64,000 bases of DNA from Bordetella genomosp. 2. GTDB lineage: Bacteria; Pseudomonadota; Gammaproteobacteria; Burkholderiales; Burkholderiaceae_B. Of this stretch, positions 26,886 through 35,347 are shown piece after piece; positions within the stretch are counted from its first letter, which is position 1; every line of letters starts with the position of its first letter. The translations under genes and the position numbers were made by a program. The notes under the pieces were generated by a model. It made no database searches. It was not told the DNA's origin and saw only the letters and a list, made by a program, of their open reading frames with translations. The stretch is from positions 186,001 to 250,000 of the forward strand of contig NZ_NEVT01000008.1 of the NCBI RefSeq assembly GCF_002261345.1, in the 5' to 3' direction.

Positions 26886-28165
26886 TGCTGCGCACCCTCG
26901 ACCGTCTCTGCCCTGGGCACCGGCGGCACCATCAGCGTGATTTCGACGCGGCGGTTGCGCGAACGGCCGGCCGCCGTATCGTTGGGCGCCACCGGATCGG
27001 CGTCGCCGCGCCCTTCCGCGCGCACCCGGCTCGGGTTGTCCAGGCGGCCCTCCAGCAGTTCCTTGACCGCGTCGGCGCGCGCCTGCGACAGGTGCCAGTT
27101 CGACGGGTAGCGCGCGCCGCGCATGGGAATGTTGTCGGTGTAGCCGCGCACCAGGATGTTGCCCTCGGTCTCGCGCAGCGCGTCGGCCACCCGCGACAGC
27201 ACGGGCAGGTACTGTTCGCGTACATCGGCCGAGCCGGATTCGAACAGGCCGTCGCCGCGCAGCACCACCACGCTGCGGTCGACCTCGTCGCGCACCGTGA
27301 CCAGGTCGTCGCGGATCTCGGGCGCCAGGAACACCGCCAGGCGCGGCGACGGCGCCGGCCGGCGCGTCGGCGCGATCTGCACGGTGGGCGGCTTCAGGGC
27401 GCTGACCGCCGTGAACACCTCATCGGACTGGCCGCTCAGGCGCCACGCCAGGCCCCAGTAGACCGCCAGCGCCAATACGCCGGCCAGCACGCCGAACACC
27501 CACAGCGGCACCGGCAGGCGGCGCAGTTGCGTCTGGGCCGGCACGTCCTGCCAGTGCGGCGAAAGGGCGCGCGGGTAGTCGCCGCGGGCGCCGCGCAGGA
27601 TGCGCAACAGCCGCTGGCGCAAGGTCTCGAGCTGCGACCGGCCGTTGTCGGCGACCCGGTAGCGGCCCTCGAAGCCCAGCACCAGGCAGTAGTACAGCAG
27701 CTCGAGCAGATCCAGGTGCTGGCTGGGATTCTGCGACAGCTTGGCCAGCAGCTGGAAGAACTTCTCGCCGCCCCAGGTCTCGTTGTGGAAAGTCACCAGC
27801 AGGCTGTGCGCCGACCAGACGCCGTTGCCGCCCCAGGGGGTCAGCGCGGCCGCCTCGTCCAGCGCCGTGCACAGGCAGTAGCGCGCCCCCAGGATGGTTT
27901 CGTTGGGAATGCCGGCCTGCTGGGCGCGCAGTTCGAACTGCCGGATCTCGTCGAGCAAGTGTTCGCGCAGCATGGCCGGCGACGGGTGCGAGACGGTCGC
28001 GCGGATCTGCGGGATGAGGTCGAGCAGCGGGTTGGCTGCCGCCACCAGCGGGTTGGAACCGCTGATGACGTATTCGTGCGGCCGGAGCCGGCTCGAGGCC
28101 GACGCGGCGCCTTCGGGAATGCCCCCGCCCAGCGGTCCGGGCAAGGCGGTATCGGAAGCATGCAT
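26882..28165 (-). CDS. tssL: Type VI secretion protein TssL (DotU) with C-terminal OmpA-like domain
   Basis: A 427-residue 'evolved' TssL. The cytoplasmic DotU domain covers about 30-230 (NPLLDLIP, ARYCLCTALDEA, FFQLL, LLELLYYCLVLGFEGRY), followed by a single membrane helix (about 240-262) and a periplasmic OmpA-like domain (about 300-415). The peptidoglycan-binding signature is present (GYTDNIP then SNWHLSQARADAV), so this TssL can anchor the secretion complex to the cell wall directly without a separate TagL. It lies 36 nt after tssK. Confidence 0.96.
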   Translation of the reverse strand: MHASDTALPGPLGGGIPEGAASASSRLRPHEYVISGSNPLVAAANPLLDLIPQIRATVSHPSPAMLREHLLDEIRQFELRAQQAGIPNETILGARYCLCTALDEAAALTPWGGNGVWSAHSLLVTFHNETWGGEKFFQLLAKLSQNPSQHLDLLELLYYCLVLGFEGRYRVADNGRSQLETLRQRLLRILRGARGDYPRALSPHWQDVPAQTQLRRLPVPLWVFGVLAGVLALAVYWGLAWRLSGQSDEVFTAVSALKPPTVQIAPTRRPAPSPRLAVFLAPEIRDDLVTVRDEVDRSVVVLRGDGLFESGSADVREQYLPVLSRVADALRETEGNILVRGYTDNIPMRGARYPSNWHLSQARADAVKELLEGRLDNPSRVRAEGRGDADPVAPNDTAAGRSRNRRVEITLMVPPVPRAETVEGAQQ

Positions 28166-28201
28166 GAGTCTCTCCGGGCCGTTTTCAGTATGGACAGGCC
28201 C

Positions 28202-29536
28202 TTAATCGCGCAAAGCCCAGAACTCCATGGACAATCCGGGGAACTCGCCGGCCAGGTGCAGCGCCAGGGCGCCGGTGCGCTCCAGCTGTTTCCAGAAATC
28301 GCCGCCCTTGTCGAGCTCGAAATAAACGTGGCCCGCGCTGTAGGGAATCTGCCGCGGCGCCACCGGCAACGCGCGCACGGTCACGCCCGGCAGCTGCAGG
28401 TGCACCAGGTCGCGGATGCGCTCCACCGGCCCGATCTTGACCTGGGCGGGGAAGCGCGAACGGACCGTATCCGACGGCATGTCGGCGTGCACGGCCAGCA
28501 CGAAGCCGGCGGTGCGCAGCAGCTCCAGGTCGGGGATCTGCGCCACGCGCACGCCCTGGCCGCGATCCTGCAGCGGTATCTGCAGGGCGTGCTGTTCCAG
28601 CACGGCCGACAGCGAGCGGCGCAGTTCGTCCATCAGCGCGCCGAAAGTCGCCTGCAGGTCGTCGTGCGCGTATTCCGGCAGCACCTCGGGACGGCGCGAG
28701 GCCGCTGTATAGGTGGACAGGTCGCAGGCCAGCATCAGCCAGTCGTGGAACAGGCGCTCGGGATGCAGCCACTCGGCCTGGCGGGCATGCCAGAGCGCGC
28801 CGATGTAGCGGTTGACCGTTTCGAGCAGCATGAAATCGGAGACCTCGGACACCCCGCCGCGCCCGGGCTGGGACAGGCGCGCGGCCAGCGCCTCGCTGCG
28901 CGCGTTGAGCAGCCCGTACAGCTCCTGGGTGAAGCCGAGCAGCAGCGGATGGCTGCCGGCCGCCAGCCACGGCGCGATATAGCGGTCGTCGAGCACGACG
29001 CGATTGTCGGCGCGGCGCTCGACCACCCGGACGACGCCCAGCCCCAGCCACTCCTCGCCCAGGTCGGTTTCCAGCATCAGGCGCAGGCGCAGGCGCCCCA
29101 GCTGCAGCAGCGCCGGCTCCAGGCCCATCGAGCCGGAATCCTCGACCTCGGCTTCCCGTACCAGGTAGCGCGCCAGCGAATCGGGCTCGTCTTCGTACTG
29201 CACGTCGGTGGCGCCCGGCCGCACCCGCGGCAGGGCCAGCATGACCCGCACGTCCTGCGCCTGCTCGGGCACGTCGAGCGCGGCCGGCGCGTCGTCGGGA
29301 TGCGAGAAATCGAACGGCGTGCCGTCCGGCAGCACGCCGCGGGCCTCGGTCAGCACCAGCTTGCCCACCGCCAGTGCGTCGCGGTCGATGGCCAGGTGGC
29401 TGAAACCCCAGTAGAACCCATGCAAGGCCCCGGCGCGCTGTTGCAGCGCGCCTTCCAGATAGCGTTCGAACTGCTGAAAGTGCTGGGGACGCAGGAACAT
29501 CCCCTCTGACCATATGACCTTGCTCTTCTGTGCCAT
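28202..29536 (-). CDS. tssK: Type VI secretion baseplate protein TssK
   Basis: A 444-residue TssK that links the baseplate to the membrane complex and is related to phage receptor-binding proteins. The N-terminal shoulder carries the family start VIWSEGMFLRPQHFQQ, and the end FPGLSMEFWALR is typical. The start at 29536 was chosen over an in-frame start at 29578 since MAQKSKVIWSEGM aligns with the family. It follows tssJ after 88 nt. Confidence 0.96.
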   Translation of the reverse strand: MAQKSKVIWSEGMFLRPQHFQQFERYLEGALQQRAGALHGFYWGFSHLAIDRDALAVGKLVLTEARGVLPDGTPFDFSHPDDAPAALDVPEQAQDVRVMLALPRVRPGATDVQYEDEPDSLARYLVREAEVEDSGSMGLEPALLQLGRLRLRLMLETDLGEEWLGLGVVRVVERRADNRVVLDDRYIAPWLAAGSHPLLLGFTQELYGLLNARSEALAARLSQPGRGGVSEVSDFMLLETVNRYIGALWHARQAEWLHPERLFHDWLMLACDLSTYTAASRRPEVLPEYAHDDLQATFGALMDELRRSLSAVLEQHALQIPLQDRGQGVRVAQIPDLELLRTAGFVLAVHADMPSDTVRSRFPAQVKIGPVERIRDLVHLQLPGVTVRALPVAPRQIPYSAGHVYFELDKGGDFWKQLERTGALALHLAGEFPGLSMEFWALRD

Positions 29537-29624
29537 GGCTATGCTTGCGATGAAGTTGCGGGCGGGGACTGCGGACACATGCGGGCGTGCGACGGGATGC
29601 GGGGTTCCTTTGCCTGGGCGGGGC

Positions 29625-30170
29625 CTAGAATGGCCACCACGAACGCTCCCGGTCGGTCACCGCCAGCCCGTTGTCCTTCACCGAAACCTTGATGGTCTCT
29701 TCGTTCGGAGAGAACTGCCAGATCTTGTAGATATTGGTGTTCTGCGCCTCGGGCAGCGGCACGACCAGCCGCCAATGGCTTTTCTCGAGCTCGCGATAGG
29801 CGGCCACGATGCCCACCATGCGCGCCTCGGCGCTGCCCGTGTACTGCAGGATCTTGGTTTCCCCCGGCCGCAGGATGGCCTGGTCGGTGTTGAGCAGTTC
29901 CTTGCCCAGCGCGGCCTGCGGATCGGACTGCAGCGAGAAGAAATCGCGCGACTCGAAGCCGCTGGACGAGCTGAGCTCGTAGATGGTGACCTGGATCGGC
30001 GAGGGCCGCCCGTTCGCGTCGGGGTTGACCTTCGGGTCGACCGCCAGTTCGATCGCGTAGGGGACCGGCACGCGCCGCGCGGTGGACGAACAGCCGGCCA
30101 GCACCACCAGCGCGGCGATTCCCGCGCAGAGCGCCCTCAGGGCAACGGTAGCAGTCTTGCGGAACACCAT
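29625..30170 (-). CDS. tssJ: Type VI secretion outer-membrane lipoprotein TssJ
   Basis: A 181-residue lipoprotein with lipobox LAGC near residue 27 and a transthyretin-like beta-sandwich (VTIYEL, SSGFESRDFFSL, KELLNTDQ, LRPGETK, VAAYRELEKSHWR). It anchors TssM to the outer membrane. The start at 30170 gives a compact signal peptide; the frame is open 19 codons further. It is the first gene of the second T6SS operon, and the region upstream (30171-30399) is shared with the divergent tagH gene. Confidence 0.94.
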   Translation of the reverse strand: MVFRKTATVALRALCAGIAALVVLAGCSSTARRVPVPYAIELAVDPKVNPDANGRPSPIQVTIYELSSSSGFESRDFFSLQSDPQAALGKELLNTDQAILRPGETKILQYTGSAEARMVGIVAAYRELEKSHWRLVVPLPEAQNTNIYKIWQFSPNEETIKVSVKDNGLAVTDRERSWWPF

Positions 30171-30399
30171 ACGCGCGGTCAGCCCCCTGGGATGATGGAG
30201 AAAGCGTGTATGACAAGGGAAAAACAAGTAGCTGTCGTGTAAATACAGAAATAGTTACCACTGTTACGGAACTTGGGGAAGATTTCCGCGCTTCGATATA
30301 TTTTCATAACGCTCCGACATCTGTTCGGTCATGACGGCTGGCTATCATCGAGATGTCCGCGCCTGTCGATCGCGCGCCAGCGCACCGGAGATTCTCCGC
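30171..30399. promoter_or_regulatory. Divergent promoter region of tssJ operon and tagH
   Basis: A 229-nt spacer with an AT-rich core (30200-30310). For tagH a plausible sigma-70 promoter is TTGGGG (30273-30278), an 18-nt spacer, then TATATT (30297-30302), leaving a leader of about 90 nt. For tssJ only isolated hexamers are visible (for example TTTACA on the minus strand near 30240). No palindromic operator stands out. Confidence 0.4.
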
Positions 30400-31719
30400 A
30401 TGAAGCTAACCGTTCTTCAACGCCACGACGATCCGGGTTTTTCCCCGATATCGGCAATATTCCACGCGCCCGGCGGCACGCTGGGCCGCTCGGCCGACAA
30501 CCACCTGACGCTGCCGGACGCCGAACGCGCCATCTGCCGCGTCCAGGCCGCGGTGCGCATCAGCGGCGATGCCTGCTACCTGGTCAACCTGAGCGGCATG
30601 AGCCAGGTCAGCATCAACGGCCGCGCCGTGTCGCGCGACCAGGAAGTGCCCCTGTCGCCCGGCGACGAACTCGCCATCGGCCCCTACCGGCTGCGGGCCG
30701 ACGACCCGGCGGCGCCGGCCGAGGCCATTGCCGCCGTTGGCGCGGCAGCCGCGGCAGCCGCGCCAACCGACGTGCTGGCCGAGCCCGACCCCCTGCTGGA
30801 GAGCCCGCTGCTGGACGATGTCGACCTGACGCCGCCCGCCACGCGCCCGGCGCCGCCCGAAGCGCCGCCGGCCGCCATGGCCGCCGCCGCGCCGCAAGCG
30901 CCGGTCGCCGACACGGCCGGCCTGCCGCCGGTGGACATCCCCGCCGCGCACCTGCCGGCCGCCGACCTGCCGCCGCTCGAACTGCGGCCGGAACACCACG
31001 ACGCGCCGCGCGCGCGCGATGCCGCGTACGACGATCTCGATACCGCGGCGGCGCCCGCGCAGGCGAGCGGCGGCGCTGCCGACCGCCAGCCGCCCGCGCC
31101 GCGCCTGCCGGACCTGCCGGACCTGCCGTCGCTGGACCTGGAATCCGACGACGACGCGCCGCCGGCCACGTCCCGCGCCGCCGCGCGGCCGCCGGTCCAG
31201 CCCGCCGCCCCGGGTCCGCTCGATGCGCCCTTCGGCGACATGGAGCCGTTGGCCGCGGAACCCGCCGCGCCGCAATCCGACCCGTCGGACGTCTTCAGCG
31301 ACCTGTTCGGCCCCGGCACGCTGCCGGTGGGCAGCGTGCCCGATGTCTCGGCGCACCCGTTCGACCTGGACTCGGCCCAGTCGCGCAATCCGGAGGACCC
31401 GCTGCGCCAGCTGCCGCGCGGCGACGCCAACGTAGCCGGCCCGCTGCGCGATCCGCTCGATGCGCTGGCTTCCCCCGACAGCGACGATGCGCACAACGTA
31501 TTCTCGGACCAGACGCCCTCCACCCTGCCCGCGCACGACCCGCTGGCTCCGCACCGTTCGGACCCGGTCAGCGACACGCTGAACCGGCCGCGCGACGAAG
31601 CCGGCGACGGCCGCGCCGCGCGCGACCACCTGCGCGAATACGGCGGCTACCTGCGGCCGGCGCACGTCAAGCCGAGCGACGAGCCGGAGCGGCCCGCGCA
31701 GCCGCCGCGCCGCAAATAG
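30400..31719 (+). CDS. tagH: FHA-domain type VI secretion protein (TagH/Fha-like) with disordered tail
   Basis: A 439-residue protein. Residues about 1-105 form an FHA domain (GGTLGRSADNHLTL, SINGRAV), but the phosphothreonine-binding SxxH motif reads CRVQ (Cys46, Gln49), with only Arg30 conserved. The rest is an acidic Pro/Ala/Asp-rich, probably disordered region without the usual C-terminal TagH domain; two short related segments (VFSDLFGPGTLP and VFSDQTPSTLP) recur near 305 and 367. The ATG at 30400 has GGAG 9 nt upstream. It is the only T6SS structural-locus gene on the plus strand, divergent from tssJ and convergent with clpV. Confidence 0.88.
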   Translation: MKLTVLQRHDDPGFSPISAIFHAPGGTLGRSADNHLTLPDAERAICRVQAAVRISGDACYLVNLSGMSQVSINGRAVSRDQEVPLSPGDELAIGPYRLRADDPAAPAEAIAAVGAAAAAAAPTDVLAEPDPLLESPLLDDVDLTPPATRPAPPEAPPAAMAAAAPQAPVADTAGLPPVDIPAAHLPAADLPPLELRPEHHDAPRARDAAYDDLDTAAAPAQASGGAADRQPPAPRLPDLPDLPSLDLESDDDAPPATSRAAARPPVQPAAPGPLDAPFGDMEPLAAEPAAPQSDPSDVFSDLFGPGTLPVGSVPDVSAHPFDLDSAQSRNPEDPLRQLPRGDANVAGPLRDPLDALASPDSDDAHNVFSDQTPSTLPAHDPLAPHRSDPVSDTLNRPRDEAGDGRAARDHLREYGGYLRPAHVKPSDEPERPAQPPRRK

Positions 31720-31737
31720 CGGCCGGCGCGCGCCCGC

Positions 31738-34416
31738 CTACTCGTAGCGGTACTGGAACTCGCCGCCGTCCGCCGACAGCGTCACGGCGGCCACCGCGCG
31801 CCCTTCCATGGACGCAGTCAACAATTCGCGGCTGATCTGCGGCAGCACCCTATTGGTCAGGATCGCGTCCACCATGCGCCCGCCCGATTCCACCTCGGTG
31901 CAGCGGGCCACCACCAGCGCCGTCGCCGCCGGGCTGACCGTCAGGACGATGCCGTGGTTGTCGAGCAGGCGCCGGCGCACGCGGTCGAATTGCAAATCGA
32001 CGATGCGGGCCAGCATCTCGTCCGACAGCGGCAGGTACGGCACCGCCACCAGGCGGCCCAGCAGGGCGGCCGGGAAGGCCTTGAGCAGCGGTTCGCGCAA
32101 GGCCGCGGCCAGGCCGTCGGCGTCGGGCATGAGCTGCGGGTCGCGGCACAGGCTGGCGATCAGGTCGGTGCCGACGTTGGACGTGAGGATGATGACCGTA
32201 TTGCGGAAGTCGATATAGCGCCCCTCGCCGTCCTCCATCCAGCCTTTGTCGAACACCTGGAAAAAGATCTCGTGCACGTCGGCATGGGCCTTCTCGACCT
32301 CGTCGAGCAGCACCACGCTGTAGGGGCGCCGCCGCACCGCTTCGGTCAGGACCCCGCCCTCGCCGTAGCCGACGTATCCGGGCGGCGCGCCCTTCAGGGT
32401 CGATACCGTGTGCGACTCCTGGAACTCGCTCATGTTGATGGAGATGAGATTCTGCTCGCCGCCGTACAGCGCCTCGGCCAGCGCCAGCGCCGTCTCGGTC
32501 TTGCCGACCCCGCTCGGGCCGCACAGCAGGAACACGCCGACCGGCTTGTTGGGATCGGTCAGGCGCGCCCGCGAGGTCTGGATGCGGCGCGCGATGGCTT
32601 CCAGGCCATGCCGCTGGCCGATGACGCGCTGCTCCAGCGTGTCGGCCAGGCGCAGCACCGACTGCGCCTCGTCGCGCACCATGCGGCCCACCGGGATGCC
32701 GGTCCAGTCGGCCACCACCGATGCCACGGCGGCGGCGTCCACCGCCGGGTAGATGAGCGGGAGCTCGCCCTGGCGCTGCGCCAGTTCGGCCTGCGCCTGG
32801 GCCAGCTCGGCGCGCAACCGCGCCGGATCGGGCGGCGCGGCGGCCGCGTCGGGCGCGCCGGCGCCGGGCGTAGCGGGCGCGGCCGGCGTGGCGGCGGCGT
32901 CCTGGTCGAGCGCGCGGCGCAACTCGAACACCCGCGCCGCCAAGGCGCGCTCGGCCTCCCAGCGGGCGGCCAGGTCCTGCTCCTGCGCGCGCGCCTGCGC
33001 CAGGTCCTGTTCCAGGCGCGCGACGCGGGCTGCGTCGGCCGCGCCCAGGCGGGCTTCGCGCGCGGCGATGCGCTGCTCGGTTTCGAGCGCCTCGATGCGC
33101 CGGCGCGCGTCCTCGAGCGCCGCCGGCACGGCGTGCTGGCTGACGGCCACCCGCGCGCAGGCGGTATCCAGCAACGCCACGGCCTTGTCGGGCAGCTGGC
33201 GGGCCGGAATGTAGCGATGCGACAGCGACACTGCGGCCGCGATGGCCTCGTCCAGCAGCAGCACCTGGTGGTGGCTTTCCAGCGTGGCCGCCAGGCCGCG
33301 CAGCATGCCCAGGGCGCGCGGCTCGGCCGGCTCATGGATCTGCACCACCTGGAAGCGCCGCGTCAGCGCGGGGTCTTTCTCGATGTATTTCTTGTACTCG
33401 GACCAGGTGGTGGCGCCGATGGTGCGCAACTGGCCGCGCGCCAGCGCGGGCTTGAGCAGGTTGGCCGCATCGCCGGTGCCGGCCGCGCCGCCCGCGCCCA
33501 CCAGCGTATGGATTTCGTCGATGAACAGCACGATCGGGCTGGGGCTGGCCTGCACTTCGTCGATCACGCCGCGCAGCCGCTGCTCGAACTCGCCCTTCAC
33601 CCCCGCGCCGGCCTGCAGCAGGCCGATATCCAGCAGGTACAGCGACACATCGCGCAGCGGCGGCGGCACGTCGCCGCTGGCCAGGCGCAGGGCCAGCCCC
33701 TCGACCACGGCGGTCTTGCCCACGCCGGCCTCGCCGGCCAGCAGCGGATTGTTCTGGCGCCGCCGCATGAGAATGTCGACGATCTGGCGGATTTCCTCGT
33801 CGCGGCCCGACACCGGGTCGATCTCGCCGGCGCGCGCCCGCGCGGTCAAGTCCACCGCGTACTTGGCCAGGGCCCCCGCTCCTTCGCCCGGCGCCGCGCC
33901 GGCGGCCGTGGCCGGCTCGGCCGGCTGCGCCGTGGCGTCTTCCGGCGAACCCCGCACGATATCTTCAAGTTGCTCGAGCAGCACGTCCGGCACGATGCGC
34001 GAGAACTGGTCCGACATGCCCAGCAGCACATTGCGCAGCGCGTACGTCTTGACCAGCCCGGCCATCAAGTGCCCGCCGCGGATGCGCGCCGCGCCATAGC
34101 GCAGGGAACCCAGCACCCAGGCCCGCTCCACCGCATGGTCGATGTGCTCGGACAGGTCGGACACCGAGCCGGCCCCGCGCGGCAACTGGTCCAGCGCGCC
34201 GGTCAGGTCCGCCTGCAGGCGCCCCAGGTCCAGGTCGAAGCGGCGGGCGATGCGATGCAGGTCGCTGTCCTGCGTGTGGACGATCTGGTGGATCCAGTGC
34301 ACCAGCTCGACATAGGGGTTGCCCCGCAACTTGCAGAACGAGGTGGCCCCTTCCAGCGCCTGGTAGAGCAGCGGGTCGAGCTTGCCGAAGAGATCGATGC
34401 GGCCAATGTCGGACAT
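31738..34416 (-). CDS. clpV: Type VI secretion ATPase ClpV (TssH)
   Basis: An 892-residue AAA+ unfoldase that recycles the contracted TssB/TssC sheath. It has an N-terminal repeat domain, a first AAA module with Walker A GEAGVGKT (about 227-234), a coiled-coil middle domain rich in Ala/Arg/Glu (about 420-540), a second AAA module with Walker A GPSGVGKT (about 632-639) and Walker B VVLLDEVEKAH, and the C-terminal D2-small domain. All ATPase motifs are intact. It is the last gene of the tssA-led operon, 33 nt after the immunity gene. Confidence 0.97.
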   Translation of the reverse strand: MSDIGRIDLFGKLDPLLYQALEGATSFCKLRGNPYVELVHWIHQIVHTQDSDLHRIARRFDLDLGRLQADLTGALDQLPRGAGSVSDLSEHIDHAVERAWVLGSLRYGAARIRGGHLMAGLVKTYALRNVLLGMSDQFSRIVPDVLLEQLEDIVRGSPEDATAQPAEPATAAGAAPGEGAGALAKYAVDLTARARAGEIDPVSGRDEEIRQIVDILMRRRQNNPLLAGEAGVGKTAVVEGLALRLASGDVPPPLRDVSLYLLDIGLLQAGAGVKGEFEQRLRGVIDEVQASPSPIVLFIDEIHTLVGAGGAAGTGDAANLLKPALARGQLRTIGATTWSEYKKYIEKDPALTRRFQVVQIHEPAEPRALGMLRGLAATLESHHQVLLLDEAIAAAVSLSHRYIPARQLPDKAVALLDTACARVAVSQHAVPAALEDARRRIEALETEQRIAAREARLGAADAARVARLEQDLAQARAQEQDLAARWEAERALAARVFELRRALDQDAAATPAAPATPGAGAPDAAAAPPDPARLRAELAQAQAELAQRQGELPLIYPAVDAAAVASVVADWTGIPVGRMVRDEAQSVLRLADTLEQRVIGQRHGLEAIARRIQTSRARLTDPNKPVGVFLLCGPSGVGKTETALALAEALYGGEQNLISINMSEFQESHTVSTLKGAPPGYVGYGEGGVLTEAVRRRPYSVVLLDEVEKAHADVHEIFFQVFDKGWMEDGEGRYIDFRNTVIILTSNVGTDLIASLCRDPQLMPDADGLAAALREPLLKAFPAALLGRLVAVPYLPLSDEMLARIVDLQFDRVRRRLLDNHGIVLTVSPAATALVVARCTEVESGGRMVDAILTNRVLPQISRELLTASMEGRAVAAVTLSADGGEFQYRYE

Positions 34417-34449
34417 ATCGTTGTTATGTTGAGCTTATGGGAAATGGAA

Positions 34450-34848
34450 TCAGTCGGGCGCGGCGCAACCCAGCGACAGCACGATGCCGCCCTCGCCCGC
34501 CAGGCCGGCGTCGCTGGCCAGCGTCAGCGTGCGCGCGCCAGACTCGCGCACGCGCAGGCTGCCGCGTTGCAGGAGACTGCGGTGGCCGCCTTCCAGCACG
34601 GCCTGCGAGGTATACGTGGCAATGGCCGACTTGCAGCCGCAGCGGCCGATCGATTGCTTGAGCCGCAGGTCGGCGCGCAGCAGCAACTGGCCGTCGGCCG
34701 TGCTGCGCAGGCCGGGCCGGACATCCACGCAGGCCGCCAGCGCGTTCTCGACCGTGACCGGCCCGGCCGCCTGCGCCGCCGGGACACACAGCGCGGCCGC
34801 CAGCAGGGCCGCCAGGCGCAGGGGATTATTCGACAAGCGTGCCTCCAT
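34450..34848 (-). CDS. Periplasmic protein, probable immunity to the adjacent L,D-transpeptidase-fold effector
   Basis: A 132-residue protein with a clear Sec signal peptide (hydrophobic core 10-22, cleavage after about Ala27 in AQAAG). The mature part is small and beta-rich with four Cys, including CGC near 83. It resembles the DUF2195-type periplasmic proteins found beside DUF2778/Tlde1 proteins, but I am unsure of that family name. Its start overlaps the effector stop by 23 nt, so the two are made together. Periplasmic location matches a toxin that acts on peptidoglycan. The immunity role is inferred from context. Confidence 0.75.
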   Translation of the reverse strand: MEARLSNNPLRLAALLAAALCVPAAQAAGPVTVENALAACVDVRPGLRSTADGQLLLRADLRLKQSIGRCGCKSAIATYTSQAVLEGGHRSLLQRGSLRVRESGARTLTLASDAGLAGEGGIVLSLGCAAPD

Positions 34849-35347
34849 TGGTGGCACGGTCGCCCACATAATCGACCTTGATGATCATGGTCGCGCGCCC
34901 GTTGCCGCGCGCATAGGTGCGCAGCAGCGGGAAGATGCGGCCCTCGACTTCGATGCAGCCGTGGCTGTAGCCCTTGGTGGAATCGTGCAGGTAGAACCCG
35001 CCGCGGATCGGCGCGCAGCGGTTGCGCGTGGCCGCGTCGGCCGGCTCCATGCGCGCGCGGTTGCTACCCCAGTTGACCCAGAACTCTTCGCAGTCGCCGG
35101 CGTCCGCGCCGCGCGGGATCGACTGGATGCCCCAGGCCGGCTTCAGGTTGCACGCGCCGCGGCCGTCGTCCTGCGCCACGCCCTGGTCGGCCAGGAATAC
35201 CTTGTAGTAGCCCGGCGGCACGGGGCCGCTTTCCGGCGTGCAGAACTCGGCGGGCGTCTGGAAGCCGGGCAGGCCGCTGGTGGCGCGGAAACTGCCATGG
35301 CCGGCCCAGTTCAGTCTCTGGCCGTCGTAGATCATGTCGTGCTTCAC
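34826..35347 (-). CDS. Probable T6SS peptidoglycan effector, L,D-transpeptidase fold (Tlde1/DUF2778-like)
   Basis: A 173-residue protein without a signal peptide. Landmarks of the DUF2778/Tlde1 group are present in order: GHGSFRATSG (16-25), PVPPGYY (42-48), and HDSTKGYSHGCIEV with His121 and Cys131, the catalytic pair of L,D-transpeptidases in SHGC context. Tlde1 of Salmonella is a T6SS effector that cleaves or exchanges D-amino acids on tetrapeptide stems. The GTG start at 35347 overlaps the tssG TGA (GTGA); an internal ATG lies at 35335. Lack of a leader, operon position between tssG and clpV, and the adjacent secreted partner all argue for a cargo effector. Biochemical activity is inferred. 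Confidence 0.82.
   Translation of the reverse strand: MKHDMIYDGQRLNWAGHGSFRATSGLPGFQTPAEFCTPESGPVPPGYYKVFLADQGVAQDDGRGACNLKPAWGIQSIPRGADAGDCEEFWVNWGSNRARMEPADAATRNRCAPIRGGFYLHDSTKGYSHGCIEVEGRIFPLLRTYARGNGRATMIIKVDYVGDRATNGGTLVE

Noticed and set aside
23313-27110. Very long open frame on the plus strand antisense to tssM
   Set aside because: High GC makes stop codons rare on the opposite strand. The product is His/Gln/Arg/Leu-rich without any domain, while the minus strand gives a full TssM with Walker A and membrane helices.
26885-29509. Long plus-strand frame antisense to tssL and tssK
   Set aside because: It is the same GC-driven artefact: no recognisable domain, with low-complexity His/Gln/Arg composition, against intact TssL and TssK on the minus strand.
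30273-31835. Alternative plus-strand frame overlapping tagH
   Set aside because: It is Arg-rich without a domain; the +1-shifted frame at 30400-31719 carries the FHA signature and a Shine-Dalgarno.
34826-35347. Housekeeping YkuD-type L,D-transpeptidase instead of an effector
   Set aside because: It lacks a signal peptide and LysM or YkuD N-terminal domains, is short, and is translationally coupled to T6SS genes with a secreted partner, so cargo effector is more likely.
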